A DNA stretch of 64,000 nt from Xanthomonas citri pv. mangiferaeindicae (GTDB lineage: Bacteria > Pseudomonadota > Gammaproteobacteria > Xanthomonadales > Xanthomonadaceae): assembly GCA_002240395.1 (NCBI GenBank), contig CP016836.1:124001-188000 (forward strand), given 5' to 3'. A program made the translations under genes and the position numbers. Under the pieces are notes generated by a model, which saw only the letters and a list, made by a program, of their open reading frames with translations, ran no database searches and was not told where the DNA came from. Below, one piece after another: positions 18,401 to 26,875 of this stretch (the stretch's first letter is position 1; every line of letters begins with the position of its first letter).

Positions 18401-18579
18401 TCGGCTTCCGCCGGCGTCGAGCCGGCATAGGGCATCTGCACATAGAGGATCGGCATCGTCAGATCGGGCAATGCCTCCAACGGCAGGCGGACCGCGGCAA
18501 TCAGACCGATCACCACCATCGAGACGAAACACATGATGGTGGTGACCGGGCGACGCAGACTCAGCTCGGAAATGCTCAT
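15496..18579 (-). CDS. RND efflux permease (second of a tandem pair)
   Basis: A 1027-residue RND permease with twelve predicted membrane helices and two large periplasmic loops. It begins MSISELSLRRPVTTIMCF with TM1, and the FMHFFDVTLNVLSLMGLLLAVGM segment lies in TM3/4. TM4 reads VGMLVDNAVVVVESIY, so it has a single acidic residue (VDN) where AcrB-type pumps have an Asp pair. The TM10 equivalent reads MGVVVNNGIIMVEHIN, without the Lys of the relay. A run of nine glycines lies in the second periplasmic half (about residues 637-650). Its start overlaps the end of the first permease (ATGA). It likely works with that permease and the adaptor. Substrate unknown. Confidence 0.92.
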   Translation of the reverse strand: MSISELSLRRPVTTIMCFVSMVVIGLIAAVRLPLEALPDLTMPILYVQMPYAGSTPAEAEQNLLRPAEEALATMGGIKRMRGEASADGAGILLQFSDWDRDIAISAAEAREKIDAIRSDLPDDFRRYFVHKWTTSDEAVLRLRLAANVDLSGSYEMIDRQLKRRLERVPGVARVEISGAAPNEVEIAVQPDRLTAHGIELNALATRLRALNFSVSAGQILDGGQRLRVQPLGEIQDLQQLRDLVIDQKGLRLSDIADVRFKPQRMDYGRRLDGRAAVGLEIFKERDANLVEVARTVLAEVETARSEPGLEGIDVKVIQNMGEEVTSSLLELVEAGAIGLVLSIIVLYFFLRHWPSTLMVTLAIPICFIITLGFMHFFDVTLNVLSLMGLLLAVGMLVDNAVVVVESIYQERERMPDQPWLASVLGTRHVAIALSAGTLCHCIVFVPNMLGETNNISIFMNQLAITISVSLLASWLVAVSLIPMMSARMKTPPAVARPNGLIPRMQRSYARVLRWSLQHRGWSVAGIALVVGLSLLPMSQIKFDMFGDSGGGKEIQLYYQWKGSYNLQQRSEEVRRYETFLDQHREQYRIRQIYSWFGEGGDSGTIITFNDDVGDTRVLSDAISEALPKSARADVGVRGGGGGGGGGAGGSQGVQVQLVGDSTQVLREIADGVIPILAANPALRDVRVDSGDLNHELRISVDRDRAAAFGFSAEQVSNFVGLALRGSQLREFRRGDDEVPVWVRFAGAETYSEADIAAFMVRAPDGRSVPLTSLVEMRVEPSSSQITRNDRQTSLTLQANLAGGTTMPDARKALEQTLDTVAFPAGYGYSFSGSGFEDDAAASQQMLFNLLIAVIMIYVVMAAVFESLLFPAAIMSCVLFSVFGVFWLFWLTGTAFTVMAFIGILVLMGVVVNNGIIMVEHINNLRRRGMPRLEALVEGSRERLRPIMMTMGTAILAMVPISLSDTVVLGGLAYSPMARAVAGGLAFSTVVSLLFLPTIYAILDDLRHGTARMLRRARGVPASVSTAS

Positions 18580-21500
18580 GGCGTGCCGGCCTCCGTCCCA
18601 TCATGCTCGGCAGCCGCGCCCAGCCGCGCGCGACGGCCGCGCTCGGCGTAGAACGCATCGGACTTGCGGTCCAGCAGGTCGTAGACCACCGGGATCACCA
18701 GCAGCGTAAGCACGGTCGACACCGCCAGACCACCCATGACGGTGATCGCCATCGGCGAGCGCACCTCCGCGCCCTCGCCCAACGCCAGCGCCAACGGCAG
18801 AAAGCCGAACAGCGTCGCCAGCGTGGTCATGACGATCGGACGCAGACGCGAGCGCGCGCCTTCCACCAGCGCCTCGCGCTTGGCCACCCCGGCCTCACGC
18901 AACTGGTTGACCTTGTCGATCAGGATGATCGCGTTCTTGACCACCAGGCCCACCATCAGGATCAGGCCGATGAAGGCGACGACCGAGATCGTGTTGCCGG
19001 TCAGCAGCAGCGCGCCGATCGCGCCGACCATCGCCAGCGGAATGGTGAACAGGATCACGAACGGATGCAGCAGCGACTCGAACTGCGAGGCCATCACCAG
19101 GTAGACGAGGAAGATCGCCAGCGCAAATGCCATCAGCAGCGAGCGCATCGACTCGGCCAGCTCTTCGCCCTGGCCACCGATGTGCAACCCGATCTCGGGG
19201 CCGAGCGGATGCTGCGCGACCATCTGCCGTACCTCGGCCATCGCCGCGCCCAGATCGATATCACGCAGGTTCGCCGACACCACCGCCACACGCACCTGGT
19301 CGGCGCGATGGATCTCGCTCGGGCCGATGGTCGCGATCACGTCGGCGACCGAATCCAACCGCACCGCCGCGCCGCTGCCCGGATTGACGATCAGGTTGCG
19401 GATGCGCTCCACCGAATCGCGCTCGTGCTCCTGCGCACGCACCAGCACGTCGATCTTGCGGTCGCGGAAGTTGTAGCGTGTGGCCACTTCGCCGCGCACC
19501 GCACGCACCACCGCATCGGCGATCTGTCGCGTGGTCAGGCCAAAGGCACCCGCACGCTCCTGGTCGAAGACGATCTGGATCTCGGGAAAGCCCTGCTCCA
19601 CCGTGCTCTTGACGTCGGCGTAGTGCGGATTGGCCCGCAGCAGCTCGGCCATGCGCTGACCGGCCTTGGCCAGCCCCTCGAGATCCTGGCCGCGCAGTTC
19701 GATCTCCAGCGGCGTGGAGAAGCTGAAGATCTGCGGCCGCGAGAAGTCGACCGCGACCCCAGGATACCGGCGCATGGTCTCGCGCAGACGGTCGGTCTGC
19801 TGCGCCTCGAACTCACGGCTGCCACCGCCGCTCATGACGATGCTCAGCCGGCCGATGTTCTCGCCGCTCTCGGTCGGATTCGCGTCCAGCCGGGTGCCGC
19901 TGCCGCTCACGCCGAACAGCAAGGCCACGCCGTCGTCGTCGCGATGGGCCTGCTGCACCTCGCGCATGATGCGGTCGGTTTCGCGCAGCGGTGTGCCTGG
20001 CGGCAGCTTGGCGGTCATCTCGAACCGGTCCTGCGCCAGTTGCGGAATCAGATCGGTGCCCAGCAGTGGCACGGCGAACATGCTGACCACGAACACCGCG
20101 GTCGCGGTGCCCAGCACCAGCCACGGACGCGCCAGCGCCGCCGGCAGGACGCGCATATAGCCGCGCTCGGCGCGCTCGTAGGGCGCCATCGCCATATCAC
20201 TGGCGCGTCCCATCACGCGGCCGACCACGTGCGAGACACCGCGCCACAGACGGATGAGCAGCCAGGCCAGGCCGAACAGCACGCCGCGGATGCCGGCGCC
20301 GATGCCACGTCCGGTTGCTGCGAACGGCTTCTGCCACCGGCGCTCCGGTCGCCATTGCGGATGCGGTGCCTCTTCCGGGAACGCCAGCGGCGGCCGGCCC
20401 TTGAGCGAGGCCAGCATCGGGATCAGCGTCATCGCCACCAGCAGCGACACGCCGACCGCGATCGCGATCGTCAGCGCCTGGTCGCGGAACAACTGGCCGG
20501 CAATGCCCTCGACGAACACCAGCGGCAGGAACACCGCGATGATCGTCAGCGTGGAGGCAATCACTGCCATGCCCACTTCCCGCGTGCCGGTGATCGCAGC
20601 CTCCAGCACGCCCAGCCCGCGTTCGCGCGCCTTGGCGATCGACTCGAGCACGACGATCGAATCGTCGACCACCAGGCCGGTCGCAAGCGCCAGGCCGCCG
20701 AGCGACATCACGTTCAAGCTCAATCCCAGCTGGCCCATGAAGAAGAACGTGGTGATGATCGAGACCGGCAGCGACAGGCTCACCACCAGCGTGCTCCAGC
20801 CGTTGCGCAGGAACAGGAAGATGATCAGCACCGCCAGGGTGCCGCCGATCAGCGCATCGGTGCGCACGTCGTTGATCGCCGCCCGCACGAACTTGGACTG
20901 GTCGTCGACGACGGTCAGGGTCATCCCGGTCGGCAGATCCTTGCGGATCACCTCCAGACGTGCCTGGATCGCATCGGCGGTCGACACGGTATTCGCATCG
21001 CCCTCCTTGTAGATCGCCAGCTCCACCGCTTCGTCGCCGCCGAGCCGGATGATGCTCTCGCGCTCCTTGAAGCCCTGGCGCACGGTGGCGATGTCGCGCA
21101 GGCGGATCGCACGCCCCCCCGCGATCGTCGTGCCATCCGCGCCCGAGGCGCTCTGCACCGATGCCGCCGCCGCAAGCACCGCCTGCGAGCCGCTCGCCGC
21201 CGCGATCGCGGCCATCTGCTGCGCCGCGCTGGCCGCGGCGTTGTCGCCGCCTGATTGCGTGGCCACCAGCATGTCGCCGATCTGCTCGACGCTTGCGAAC
21301 TGGTTGACCGTGCGCACCAGATAGCGCTGGGTGCCCTGGTCGAGACGACCGCCCGACAGGTTGATGTTCTCCTGCTGCAGGCGCTGGATCACGTTCTCGA
21401 TCGGCAGGCCGATGCGCGCCATCTGCTGCAGGTCCAGCTCCACCTGCACTTCGTCCTCGAAGCCGCCGCCGACCTTGACCGCGGCCACGCCGCCCACCGG

Positions 21501-22082
21501 TTCGAGCTTCTTCTTCAGATCGTCGTCGGCGTAGCGACGCATGCGGGTCAGCTCGTCGACCGCATCGCCCTTGTCGCCCGCGGTCAGCGCGAGGCGCAGG
21601 ATCGGCTCGGTGGACGGGTTGAAGCGCAGCAACACCGGCGGCTTGACCTCGAGCGGCAACTGCAAAGTCTCGAGCTTGTCACGCACCTCCAGGCTCGCCT
21701 GGTCCATATCGGTGCCCCAGGCAAACTCCAGCACCACGTCGCTCTGGCCGGTCCGCGAGATCGAGCGCAGCTTGCGCACGCCCTTGACTACGCCCAGCGC
21801 CTCCTCGACCGGCTCGCTGACCAGCGTCTCGATCTCCGACGGCGCCGCGCCGGTGTACTCGGTGCGCACGGTCAGCGTGGGATAGCTGAGATCGGGCAGC
21901 AGGTTGACCTTGAGGTTGGTCAGCGCGATCAGGCCGAACAGCATCATGCTGATCGCGACCATCCACACGGTCACGCGGCGGCGTGTGGAGAACTCGACCA
22001 GATCAAAGCGCCTGGGCGCAGTGGCGTGCGGGTCCGCGGCCGGGCCGTCGCCGGCGGGGCCCTCGTGGGAGGCGCCGGCCAT
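18576..22082 (-). CDS. RND efflux permease (first of a tandem pair), long form
   Basis: A 1168-residue permease, about 120 residues longer than AcrB-type pumps. TM4 has the paired aspartates (GLVVDDSIVVLESI) and TM10 the relay lysine (GLVVKNAIILIDKV), so proton coupling looks intact. The extra length comes from an Ala-rich insertion in the first periplasmic loop (about residues 275-325) and a long cytoplasmic linker between the two halves (about residues 565-650, rich in Trp/Arg). It overlaps the adaptor stop by one base and the second permease start by four. Two unlike permeases suggest an MdtBC-like hetero-pump. No outer-membrane channel gene is nearby. Confidence 0.93.
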   Translation of the reverse strand: MAGASHEGPAGDGPAADPHATAPRRFDLVEFSTRRRVTVWMVAISMMLFGLIALTNLKVNLLPDLSYPTLTVRTEYTGAAPSEIETLVSEPVEEALGVVKGVRKLRSISRTGQSDVVLEFAWGTDMDQASLEVRDKLETLQLPLEVKPPVLLRFNPSTEPILRLALTAGDKGDAVDELTRMRRYADDDLKKKLEPVGGVAAVKVGGGFEDEVQVELDLQQMARIGLPIENVIQRLQQENINLSGGRLDQGTQRYLVRTVNQFASVEQIGDMLVATQSGGDNAAASAAQQMAAIAAASGSQAVLAAAASVQSASGADGTTIAGGRAIRLRDIATVRQGFKERESIIRLGGDEAVELAIYKEGDANTVSTADAIQARLEVIRKDLPTGMTLTVVDDQSKFVRAAINDVRTDALIGGTLAVLIIFLFLRNGWSTLVVSLSLPVSIITTFFFMGQLGLSLNVMSLGGLALATGLVVDDSIVVLESIAKARERGLGVLEAAITGTREVGMAVIASTLTIIAVFLPLVFVEGIAGQLFRDQALTIAIAVGVSLLVAMTLIPMLASLKGRPPLAFPEEAPHPQWRPERRWQKPFAATGRGIGAGIRGVLFGLAWLLIRLWRGVSHVVGRVMGRASDMAMAPYERAERGYMRVLPAALARPWLVLGTATAVFVVSMFAVPLLGTDLIPQLAQDRFEMTAKLPPGTPLRETDRIMREVQQAHRDDDGVALLFGVSGSGTRLDANPTESGENIGRLSIVMSGGGSREFEAQQTDRLRETMRRYPGVAVDFSRPQIFSFSTPLEIELRGQDLEGLAKAGQRMAELLRANPHYADVKSTVEQGFPEIQIVFDQERAGAFGLTTRQIADAVVRAVRGEVATRYNFRDRKIDVLVRAQEHERDSVERIRNLIVNPGSGAAVRLDSVADVIATIGPSEIHRADQVRVAVVSANLRDIDLGAAMAEVRQMVAQHPLGPEIGLHIGGQGEELAESMRSLLMAFALAIFLVYLVMASQFESLLHPFVILFTIPLAMVGAIGALLLTGNTISVVAFIGLILMVGLVVKNAIILIDKVNQLREAGVAKREALVEGARSRLRPIVMTTLATLFGFLPLALALGEGAEVRSPMAITVMGGLAVSTVLTLLVIPVVYDLLDRKSDAFYAERGRRARLGAAAEHDGTEAGTP

Positions 22083-23206
22083 TACTGCGCGTCGCTCTTG
22101 GCGTCGTTGGCGGGCTTGGCAGCTGCGACGGGGGCCGCGCCGATCACCTGCACCGGGCTGCCCTCGCGCAGCGCGACCTTGCCTGCGGTCACCACCTGCA
22201 TGCCGTCCTTAAGGCCGTCACGGACTTCGATCAGATCGCCGTCGACATAACCCAGCGTCACCGGCACGCGCACCGCCTTGCCGTCACGCACGGTGAACAC
22301 TGCGGCCTGGTCGCCATCGTCGAGCAGCGCGGCGCGCGGGATCACCAGCGCGTCGGCGCGCTGGTCGTAGTCGATGTGGATGCGCCCGAACATGCCCGCA
22401 CGCAGCGCATCGGTGCCGGCGAAGGCGGTCACCACGCGGAACGTGCCACTGCGCGATTCGACCACCGGCGCGACGCGCTCGACGACCCCCTCGAACGACT
22501 CGCCCGGCAACGCATCGACCTGCAACCGGACCGGCTGGCCGCGCTTGAGCACACGCAACTCGCGCTCGGGAACATTGAGCGTCGCCTCGATGCGCGCGTT
22601 GTCGACGATGCTGAAGATCGGCGTGTTGATCTGCACGAAGTTGCCGGTGCGGATCATGCGCTGGGAGATCACGCCGGCGATCGGCGCGGTGACCGTCGTA
22701 TAGGACAGTTCCAGCTGCGCCATCTCGTACTGCGCACGCGCGGTATCGAGATCGAACTTGATCTGGTCCAGGTCGTTGGCGCTGATCATCTGCTGGCCGA
22801 CGAGTTGCTGGGCGCGGCGGTAGCTGTTCTCCAGCTTGCCCATCGTCGCCCGGCTCTGCAGCACCGCCAGACGCGCACGGTCGGGGTCGAGCCGCACCAG
22901 CGGCTGGCCGGCTCGGACCGCATCGCCCTCCTCGACCAGCACCTCCAGCGCGATGCCCGAAGTCTTGGCGACCACGTCCGCGCCACGGGGCACCTCCAGC
23001 GACGCGGTGCCCACGTAGCTCGCCGCCACGCTGCGCCGCGCCACGGTGTCAGTCTCCACTGGCACCGGCGCCTGCGCCGCCTCACCGGGCTTGGCCTGGG
23101 CATCGCCCCCGCCCCCCTTGCAAGCGCTCAAGCCAAGGGCGGCCGCCAGCAACAGGCCACCAGTGAGGATGCGTCCCGTGGACGCGCGGACGAGCAGTGT
23201 CGACAT
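22082..23206 (-). CDS. RND efflux periplasmic adaptor (lipoprotein)
   Basis: About 374 residues starting at MSTLLVRAS (ATG at 23206; the frame is open 11 codons further). A lipobox (LGLSAC, Cys about residue 27) indicates a lipid-anchored membrane-fusion protein. The HlyD/AcrA plan is visible: a beta-barrel/lipoyl segment (VLVEEGDAVRAGQPLVRLDPD), an alpha-hairpin (residues about 90-140, QSRATMGKLENSYRRAQQ), a second lipoyl half (YTTVTAPIAGVISQRMIRTGNFV) and a C-terminal barrel with DGLKDGMQVVTAGK. It bridges the inner-membrane permeases to a TolC-like channel. It is the first gene of the three-gene operon. Confidence 0.93.
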   Translation of the reverse strand: MSTLLVRASTGRILTGGLLLAAALGLSACKGGGGDAQAKPGEAAQAPVPVETDTVARRSVAASYVGTASLEVPRGADVVAKTSGIALEVLVEEGDAVRAGQPLVRLDPDRARLAVLQSRATMGKLENSYRRAQQLVGQQMISANDLDQIKFDLDTARAQYEMAQLELSYTTVTAPIAGVISQRMIRTGNFVQINTPIFSIVDNARIEATLNVPERELRVLKRGQPVRLQVDALPGESFEGVVERVAPVVESRSGTFRVVTAFAGTDALRAGMFGRIHIDYDQRADALVIPRAALLDDGDQAAVFTVRDGKAVRVPVTLGYVDGDLIEVRDGLKDGMQVVTAGKVALREGSPVQVIGAAPVAAAKPANDAKSDAQ

Positions 23207-23320
23207 TGGAATGGAATGACCCCTACGGTGTGGTAGCAATGTAGTTCACCCGAACATGCGGGTTCCATCCGCCATTGGTCATGGTGACCTCCGGCGTCAG
23301 GCCTGGTCCACGCCGAGTCG

Positions 23321-23350
23321 TTGGGTTTGCGCAACACCCATGGCTATACT
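23321..23350 (+). promoter_or_regulatory. Probable promoter of the cytochrome c pair
   Basis: TTGGGT (23321-23326), an 18-base spacer and TATACT (23345-23350), about 95 bases before the first cytochrome start, in the gap that separates it from the divergent efflux operon. Confidence 0.45.
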
Positions 23351-23443
23351 GGACTGGTTGCCCGCGGTTCAGCGACCGCCCGCGGGTCACGTCCGACGCT
23401 CCCCCGACAGCCGTTCCAGCCACTCAGGATTGCGGATACCAAG

Positions 23444-23812
23444 ATGACGCGACCGCTGCTGCTCGCCTCCTGCCTCACCTTCGCCGCGATGGCGTCCCCC
23501 TCCGCCCCTGCGCAGACTGCCGCTGCCCCTGCTGCCGCCGCGTCCAATGCGCCGCTGGTGGGCGATGCCGCCAACGGTCGGACCCTGACCTACACCTGTC
23601 AGGGCTGCCACGGCGTCGAGGGCTACCGCAACGTGTATCCGCACTACCACGTGCCCCGGATCGGCGGTCAATCCTCCCAGTACCTGGTCAATGCGCTCAA
23701 TGAGTACAAGCGCGGCACCCGCCGGCATCCGACGATGCAGGCGCAGGCGCAGAGCTTCTCGGACCAGGACATCGCCGACATCGCCGCGTTTCTTTCGGAG
23801 CTGACCCAGTGA
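23444..23812 (+). CDS. Small periplasmic c-type cytochrome
   Basis: A 122-residue protein with a signal peptide (about residues 1-23). The ATG at 23444 fits the signal sequence. One heme-binding CxxCH motif is present (TCQGCHGVEG, about residue 50), with a possible distal methionine in HPTMQAQAQSF. It has the class I cytochrome c pattern ending SDQDIADIAAFLSEL. It resembles cytochrome c4/c553-type electron carriers. The stop overlaps the start of a second cytochrome, so the two are translationally coupled. Heme attachment would need the ccm system encoded at 35-42 kb. Confidence 0.9.
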   Translation: MTRPLLLASCLTFAAMASPSAPAQTAAAPAAAASNAPLVGDAANGRTLTYTCQGCHGVEGYRNVYPHYHVPRIGGQSSQYLVNALNEYKRGTRRHPTMQAQAQSFSDQDIADIAAFLSELTQ

Positions 23813-24246
23813 GCGGCATGAACCGGACCCTCTTTGTGTTAATCCCCGCCATGACCTGCCTGGCGCTGGCCGCCTGCGGCGGCCCCGCTGCCGATGAACA
23901 AGCGCATGCCAGCGGCGGCACGTCTTCGGCCGGCCTGCCCAATGGCTCGGTGCAAGCAGGCGAGCGCGCGGCCAACGTCAAGAGCGCCGCCACCGGCCAG
24001 ACCTGCATCGATTGCCACGGCGCCGGCGGCAATGCACCGCTCGACCCGACCTATCCGAAGATCGGCGGGCAATACCGCGACTACATCGCCCACGCACTGC
24101 AGGCCTACCGCGACGGGACACGCGAGCACGCGCTGATGTCGCAGCAGGCCGCGGGATTGAGCGATCAGCAGATTGCGGACCTCGCCGCCTACTTTGCCGA
24201 CCAGCCCAGCCAACTGCGCGATCTGCGCGGCGTGCACGACCGCTAA
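23809..24246 (+). CDS. c-type cytochrome, probable lipoprotein
   Basis: A 145-residue protein. The GTG at 23809 overlaps the previous stop and has GGAG about 8 bases before it; ATG at 23818 is an alternative. The signal sequence ends in a lipobox (LALAAC), implying a lipid-anchored protein, followed by a Gly/Ser-rich linker. One heme motif (TCIDCHGAGG, about residue 67) and a possible axial Met in HALMSQQAAGLSD are followed by QQIADLAAYFADQ, the usual C-terminal helix of class I cytochromes. It may pair with the soluble cytochrome upstream to pass electrons to a terminal oxidase. The partner is not visible here. Confidence 0.88.
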   Translation: MSGMNRTLFVLIPAMTCLALAACGGPAADEQAHASGGTSSAGLPNGSVQAGERAANVKSAATGQTCIDCHGAGGNAPLDPTYPKIGGQYRDYIAHALQAYRDGTREHALMSQQAAGLSDQQIADLAAYFADQPSQLRDLRGVHDR

Positions 24247-24517
24247 CCGTCGTTGCCGTCGCGCAAGTCCGGGTGCGCCCTCTCTAGGCCCGCTCGCTGG
24301 ATGAGACCCGTGCGCGGATCAACGCGTTGATCCGCTTCCCATCCTCGCTGCTCATTGGGTCTAGTTTCGGCTCCGGGTTTCAGCCTTTGGCCTGACTGCG
24401 CGCCGTAGAGCGAGCCCAGCATCACTGGGCTGAGGCGCTCGAAGCGCAGCCCACACCCGGATGCGACGAGGTTAGGCTGCGTGCTCGGTCCTCGAAAAAG
24501 CGCAGCGTCCCGCGGCC
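24247..24517. repeat. Hairpin-rich intergenic element
   Basis: This 271-base gap between convergent genes has no credible frame but is dense in inverted repeats. There is a perfect 22-base palindrome at 24314-24335 (GCGGATCAACG and its complement). It is flanked by CTAGGCCCGCTCGCTGGATGAG on one side and a partly complementary CATCCTCGCTGCTCATTGGG on the other. A 7-bp stem follows at 24413-24431 (AGCCCAG/CTGGGCT), then a GCGCT-CGA-AGCGC stem. The structure resembles a small repeated palindromic element, but repetition elsewhere cannot be tested here. Confidence 0.45.
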
Positions 24518-26151
24518 TCACTTGCCCAGGCTATCGCGGTCTTCCTGCAACTCCGGCTTCCACGGCACGTCCGGCGGCGGACGGCCGTCGGTCTCGACGT
24601 CCTGCATGTTCGGATCGGTGATCCCGCAACCGCCGCCGAAAGCCAGCAACGCAACGCTGCACTGGATGGTCTTGCTGGTGCCCGGGATCGGGATCAGCAC
24701 CGTCTGCACGCTGCGCCGCACCCATTCTTCCAGCAACGACTCGCTGGGCACCCAGTAGCGGTCGAAGCGCGTCGACTCGTAGCCCGGGGCCGGCCGCCGC
24801 AGCCAGGTGCCCATGCGGTCGATCTTCTCGAAATCCTCGGTGATCGTGCCCGGCGGCAACCCGCCGCCCACACGCCCACCGTCGGCCAGGCGCGGGCGGC
24901 CATCGGCGCCGAACAGGCCCGATGGGCGACCGGGCCGGCCACCGTCGCGCGCGGTGTCGGCGTCGCCCCAGTCATCGGCGGCGCGGGTCGATGGCGCGGC
25001 TCCCGGCGGGGATGCCGCAACAGGTCCGCGCCCAGCGGTCGAGGCCGGCGCGCGCGCTCCCTCTCCCGGTGCGGGCATCGCTGCGCCGCCCGGCGCTTGC
25101 CCAGGCGGAACCGGCACCGGTGTTGCGACCGGGGCCGGGGTCGCCGCGACTTCCGCAGCGGGTGCAGGCGCGGGATCGCGCAGCGGCACCGCGCGTTCGC
25201 GCGCAGCGACTTCGGGCGTGGGCCGCCCCGCCGGCGCCGGCGTCTCGACCGCGACTTGCGGCGGTGTCGTGGTCGGCAGGCGCACCGTCTCGGTCGCCTG
25301 CGCCACCGCCCGCTCGCGGACCTCGACCTCCAGCGCCGGCGCCTCGGGCGTAGGCGGCGCCAAGTCGATGCGTTGCGGCCCACGGATGGCGGGCACCTCG
25401 ACTGCCTGCAGCGCGGCATCGGGCACCTGACGCTCGCGCACCTGGATCTCCGGCACCGGCGCCGCCGGACGCGGCGGCGGCAAGGTGAACGCACTGTCGG
25501 GCAGCGGCGTCTCGGTGACCTGCAGCACGTCCTGCGCGGGCGCGTCGTCTGCATCGGCCACCGATGGTGCGGGCGCGGGATCCTGCGCCGGTGGCGGCGC
25601 CGTCGGCGCGGGCGTCGGTGCGGATGCCGGCGCTGTAGCAGGCGCCGGAACCGCAGCGGTCGGCGTCGGCGGAGCCGGCGCCTCGCCTGCGCCGCCACCG
25701 GCATCGCGAGGCGTGCCGTCACCGATGAACACCGCCTCAACGACATGTTCTTCGCCGTGGGCGGCGGCTTCGGTCGCCGCCAGGAACCGCGCCTGCATCA
25801 GCAGCAGCAACAGGCCCAGCCAGGTCAGCTGGATCAGCAGTGTCGTTACCAGCGAGACGATCCGCAGGCCGCGTTCGTCTTGGGGATCATGTTCCCATAG
25901 CGGATAGGCCAGGCTGGCCCAGGCGGCCAGTGCATTGGCCGGCGGCGTGCCCCGACGCCGCGGGGGGCCGGCCTGCCGGCCAGCACCGCGGCGATGGCCC
26001 CTGCGGCCGCGCCGGTCACCGCGCCACTACGGGCCCGCAGGGTGGCGAACCAGTCGGCCCATCCGGGCGGAAAGCGCCCCGGCGCTTCGGTCGATCCGGC
26101 CGACCGCCGCCGGCGACGGAGCACCTCGATCAGGTCGGCAGAGGTGAACAT
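24518..26151 (-). pseudogene. Proline/alanine-rich membrane protein (transmembrane repetitive protein), frameshifted as sequenced
   Basis: Two frames join at the G6 run 25962-25967 if one base is added. The product begins MFTSADLIEVLRRRRRS, has a GWADWFATLRARSG segment, then SLAYPLWEHDPQDERGLRIV leading into a single membrane helix (LTWLGLLLLLMQARF, about residue 110). A long region rich in Pro/Ala/Thr follows, containing semi-regular VxVRERxV repeats (residues about 140-340). The C-terminal globular part has three Cys and ends around residue 544. I recall similar proteins annotated as transmembrane repetitive protein in Xanthomonas. The single helix plus long Pro-rich spacer resembles TonB-like architecture, but no TonB C-terminal domain is seen. 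Function unknown. Confidence 0.7.
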
Positions 26152-26182
26152 CCGTTGCAGGCCGCCGGCTGCCTGACCTGGA

Positions 26183-26776
26183 TCAGGCCGCGTCGCGCGG
26201 CATGTACGGCGCGCTCCCGCTGTCGTGATCGGTCGCGTCGCGCACGGCGGTAACGCCGGGCACCTTCTCCATCAGCGTTTTCTCGATGCCCTGCTTGAGC
26301 GTCACATCGACCAGGCCGCAGCCGTGGCAGCCACCGCCGAAGCGCAGTACCACCACGCCTTCGGCGGTGATCTCCTGCACCGAGACGTTACCGCGATGCT
26401 GGGCGAGCTGCGGATTGACCTCGTTCTCGACCACCCAGTGCACCCGTTCCACCAGCGATGCGGCTTCCGGCGGCGCCTCGCCCTTTATCTTCGGTGCACG
26501 GATCTGCAACTGCCCGCCTGTGGCGCGGGCCTCGTAGTCGATCTGCGCGCCGTCGAGATAGGGCACGCTCGGCGCGTCGAGCCACAGCGTGAAGCCCTCG
26601 CAGTCGATCGCCCATTCGTCGCCGGTCAGATCGCCGGGCTCGGCGAACTCCAGCCGCACGTCCGCGCGCGTGGTACCGGCATGGACCGCGGCTAGGCGCA
26701 CCCCCAGTCCCGGAAGCGCCTCGCGCTCGATCAGCTTGCGGAAATGCGTCTGTGCGGATTCGGAGATATTGATCAT
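26183..26776 (-). CDS. nfuA: Fe-S cluster biogenesis protein NfuA
   Basis: A 197-residue protein of the NfuA type. The N-terminal degenerate A-type domain (MINISESAQTHFRKLIERE) lacks scaffold cysteines. The C-terminal Nfu domain has the cluster-binding CxxC (FGGGCHGCGLVDVTL, about residue 150) and QGIEKTLMEKVPGV. It carries 4Fe-4S clusters to target enzymes, particularly under oxidative stress or iron shortage. It is divergent from the pterin dehydratase gene and 31 bases upstream of the membrane-protein gene on the same strand. Confidence 0.95.
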   Translation of the reverse strand: MINISESAQTHFRKLIEREALPGLGVRLAAVHAGTTRADVRLEFAEPGDLTGDEWAIDCEGFTLWLDAPSVPYLDGAQIDYEARATGGQLQIRAPKIKGEAPPEAASLVERVHWVVENEVNPQLAQHRGNVSVQEITAEGVVVLRFGGGCHGCGLVDVTLKQGIEKTLMEKVPGVTAVRDATDHDSGSAPYMPRDAA

Positions 26777-26875
26777 GGGGGTATTCTAGCGAGCCTGCGC
26801 CGGCGCACATGCCGGTCGCCGTCTGTCGCATGAATGGCCGTCCGGAAACGGCCGCCGCTGCCCAAGGAGCTGCCG

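Noticed and set aside
16498..21254. Long plus-strand open frames over the RND genes (717 and 883 codons)
   Set aside because: Antisense to conserved permeases and composed of His/Gln/Arg/Ala-rich sequence. These are GC-driven shadows.
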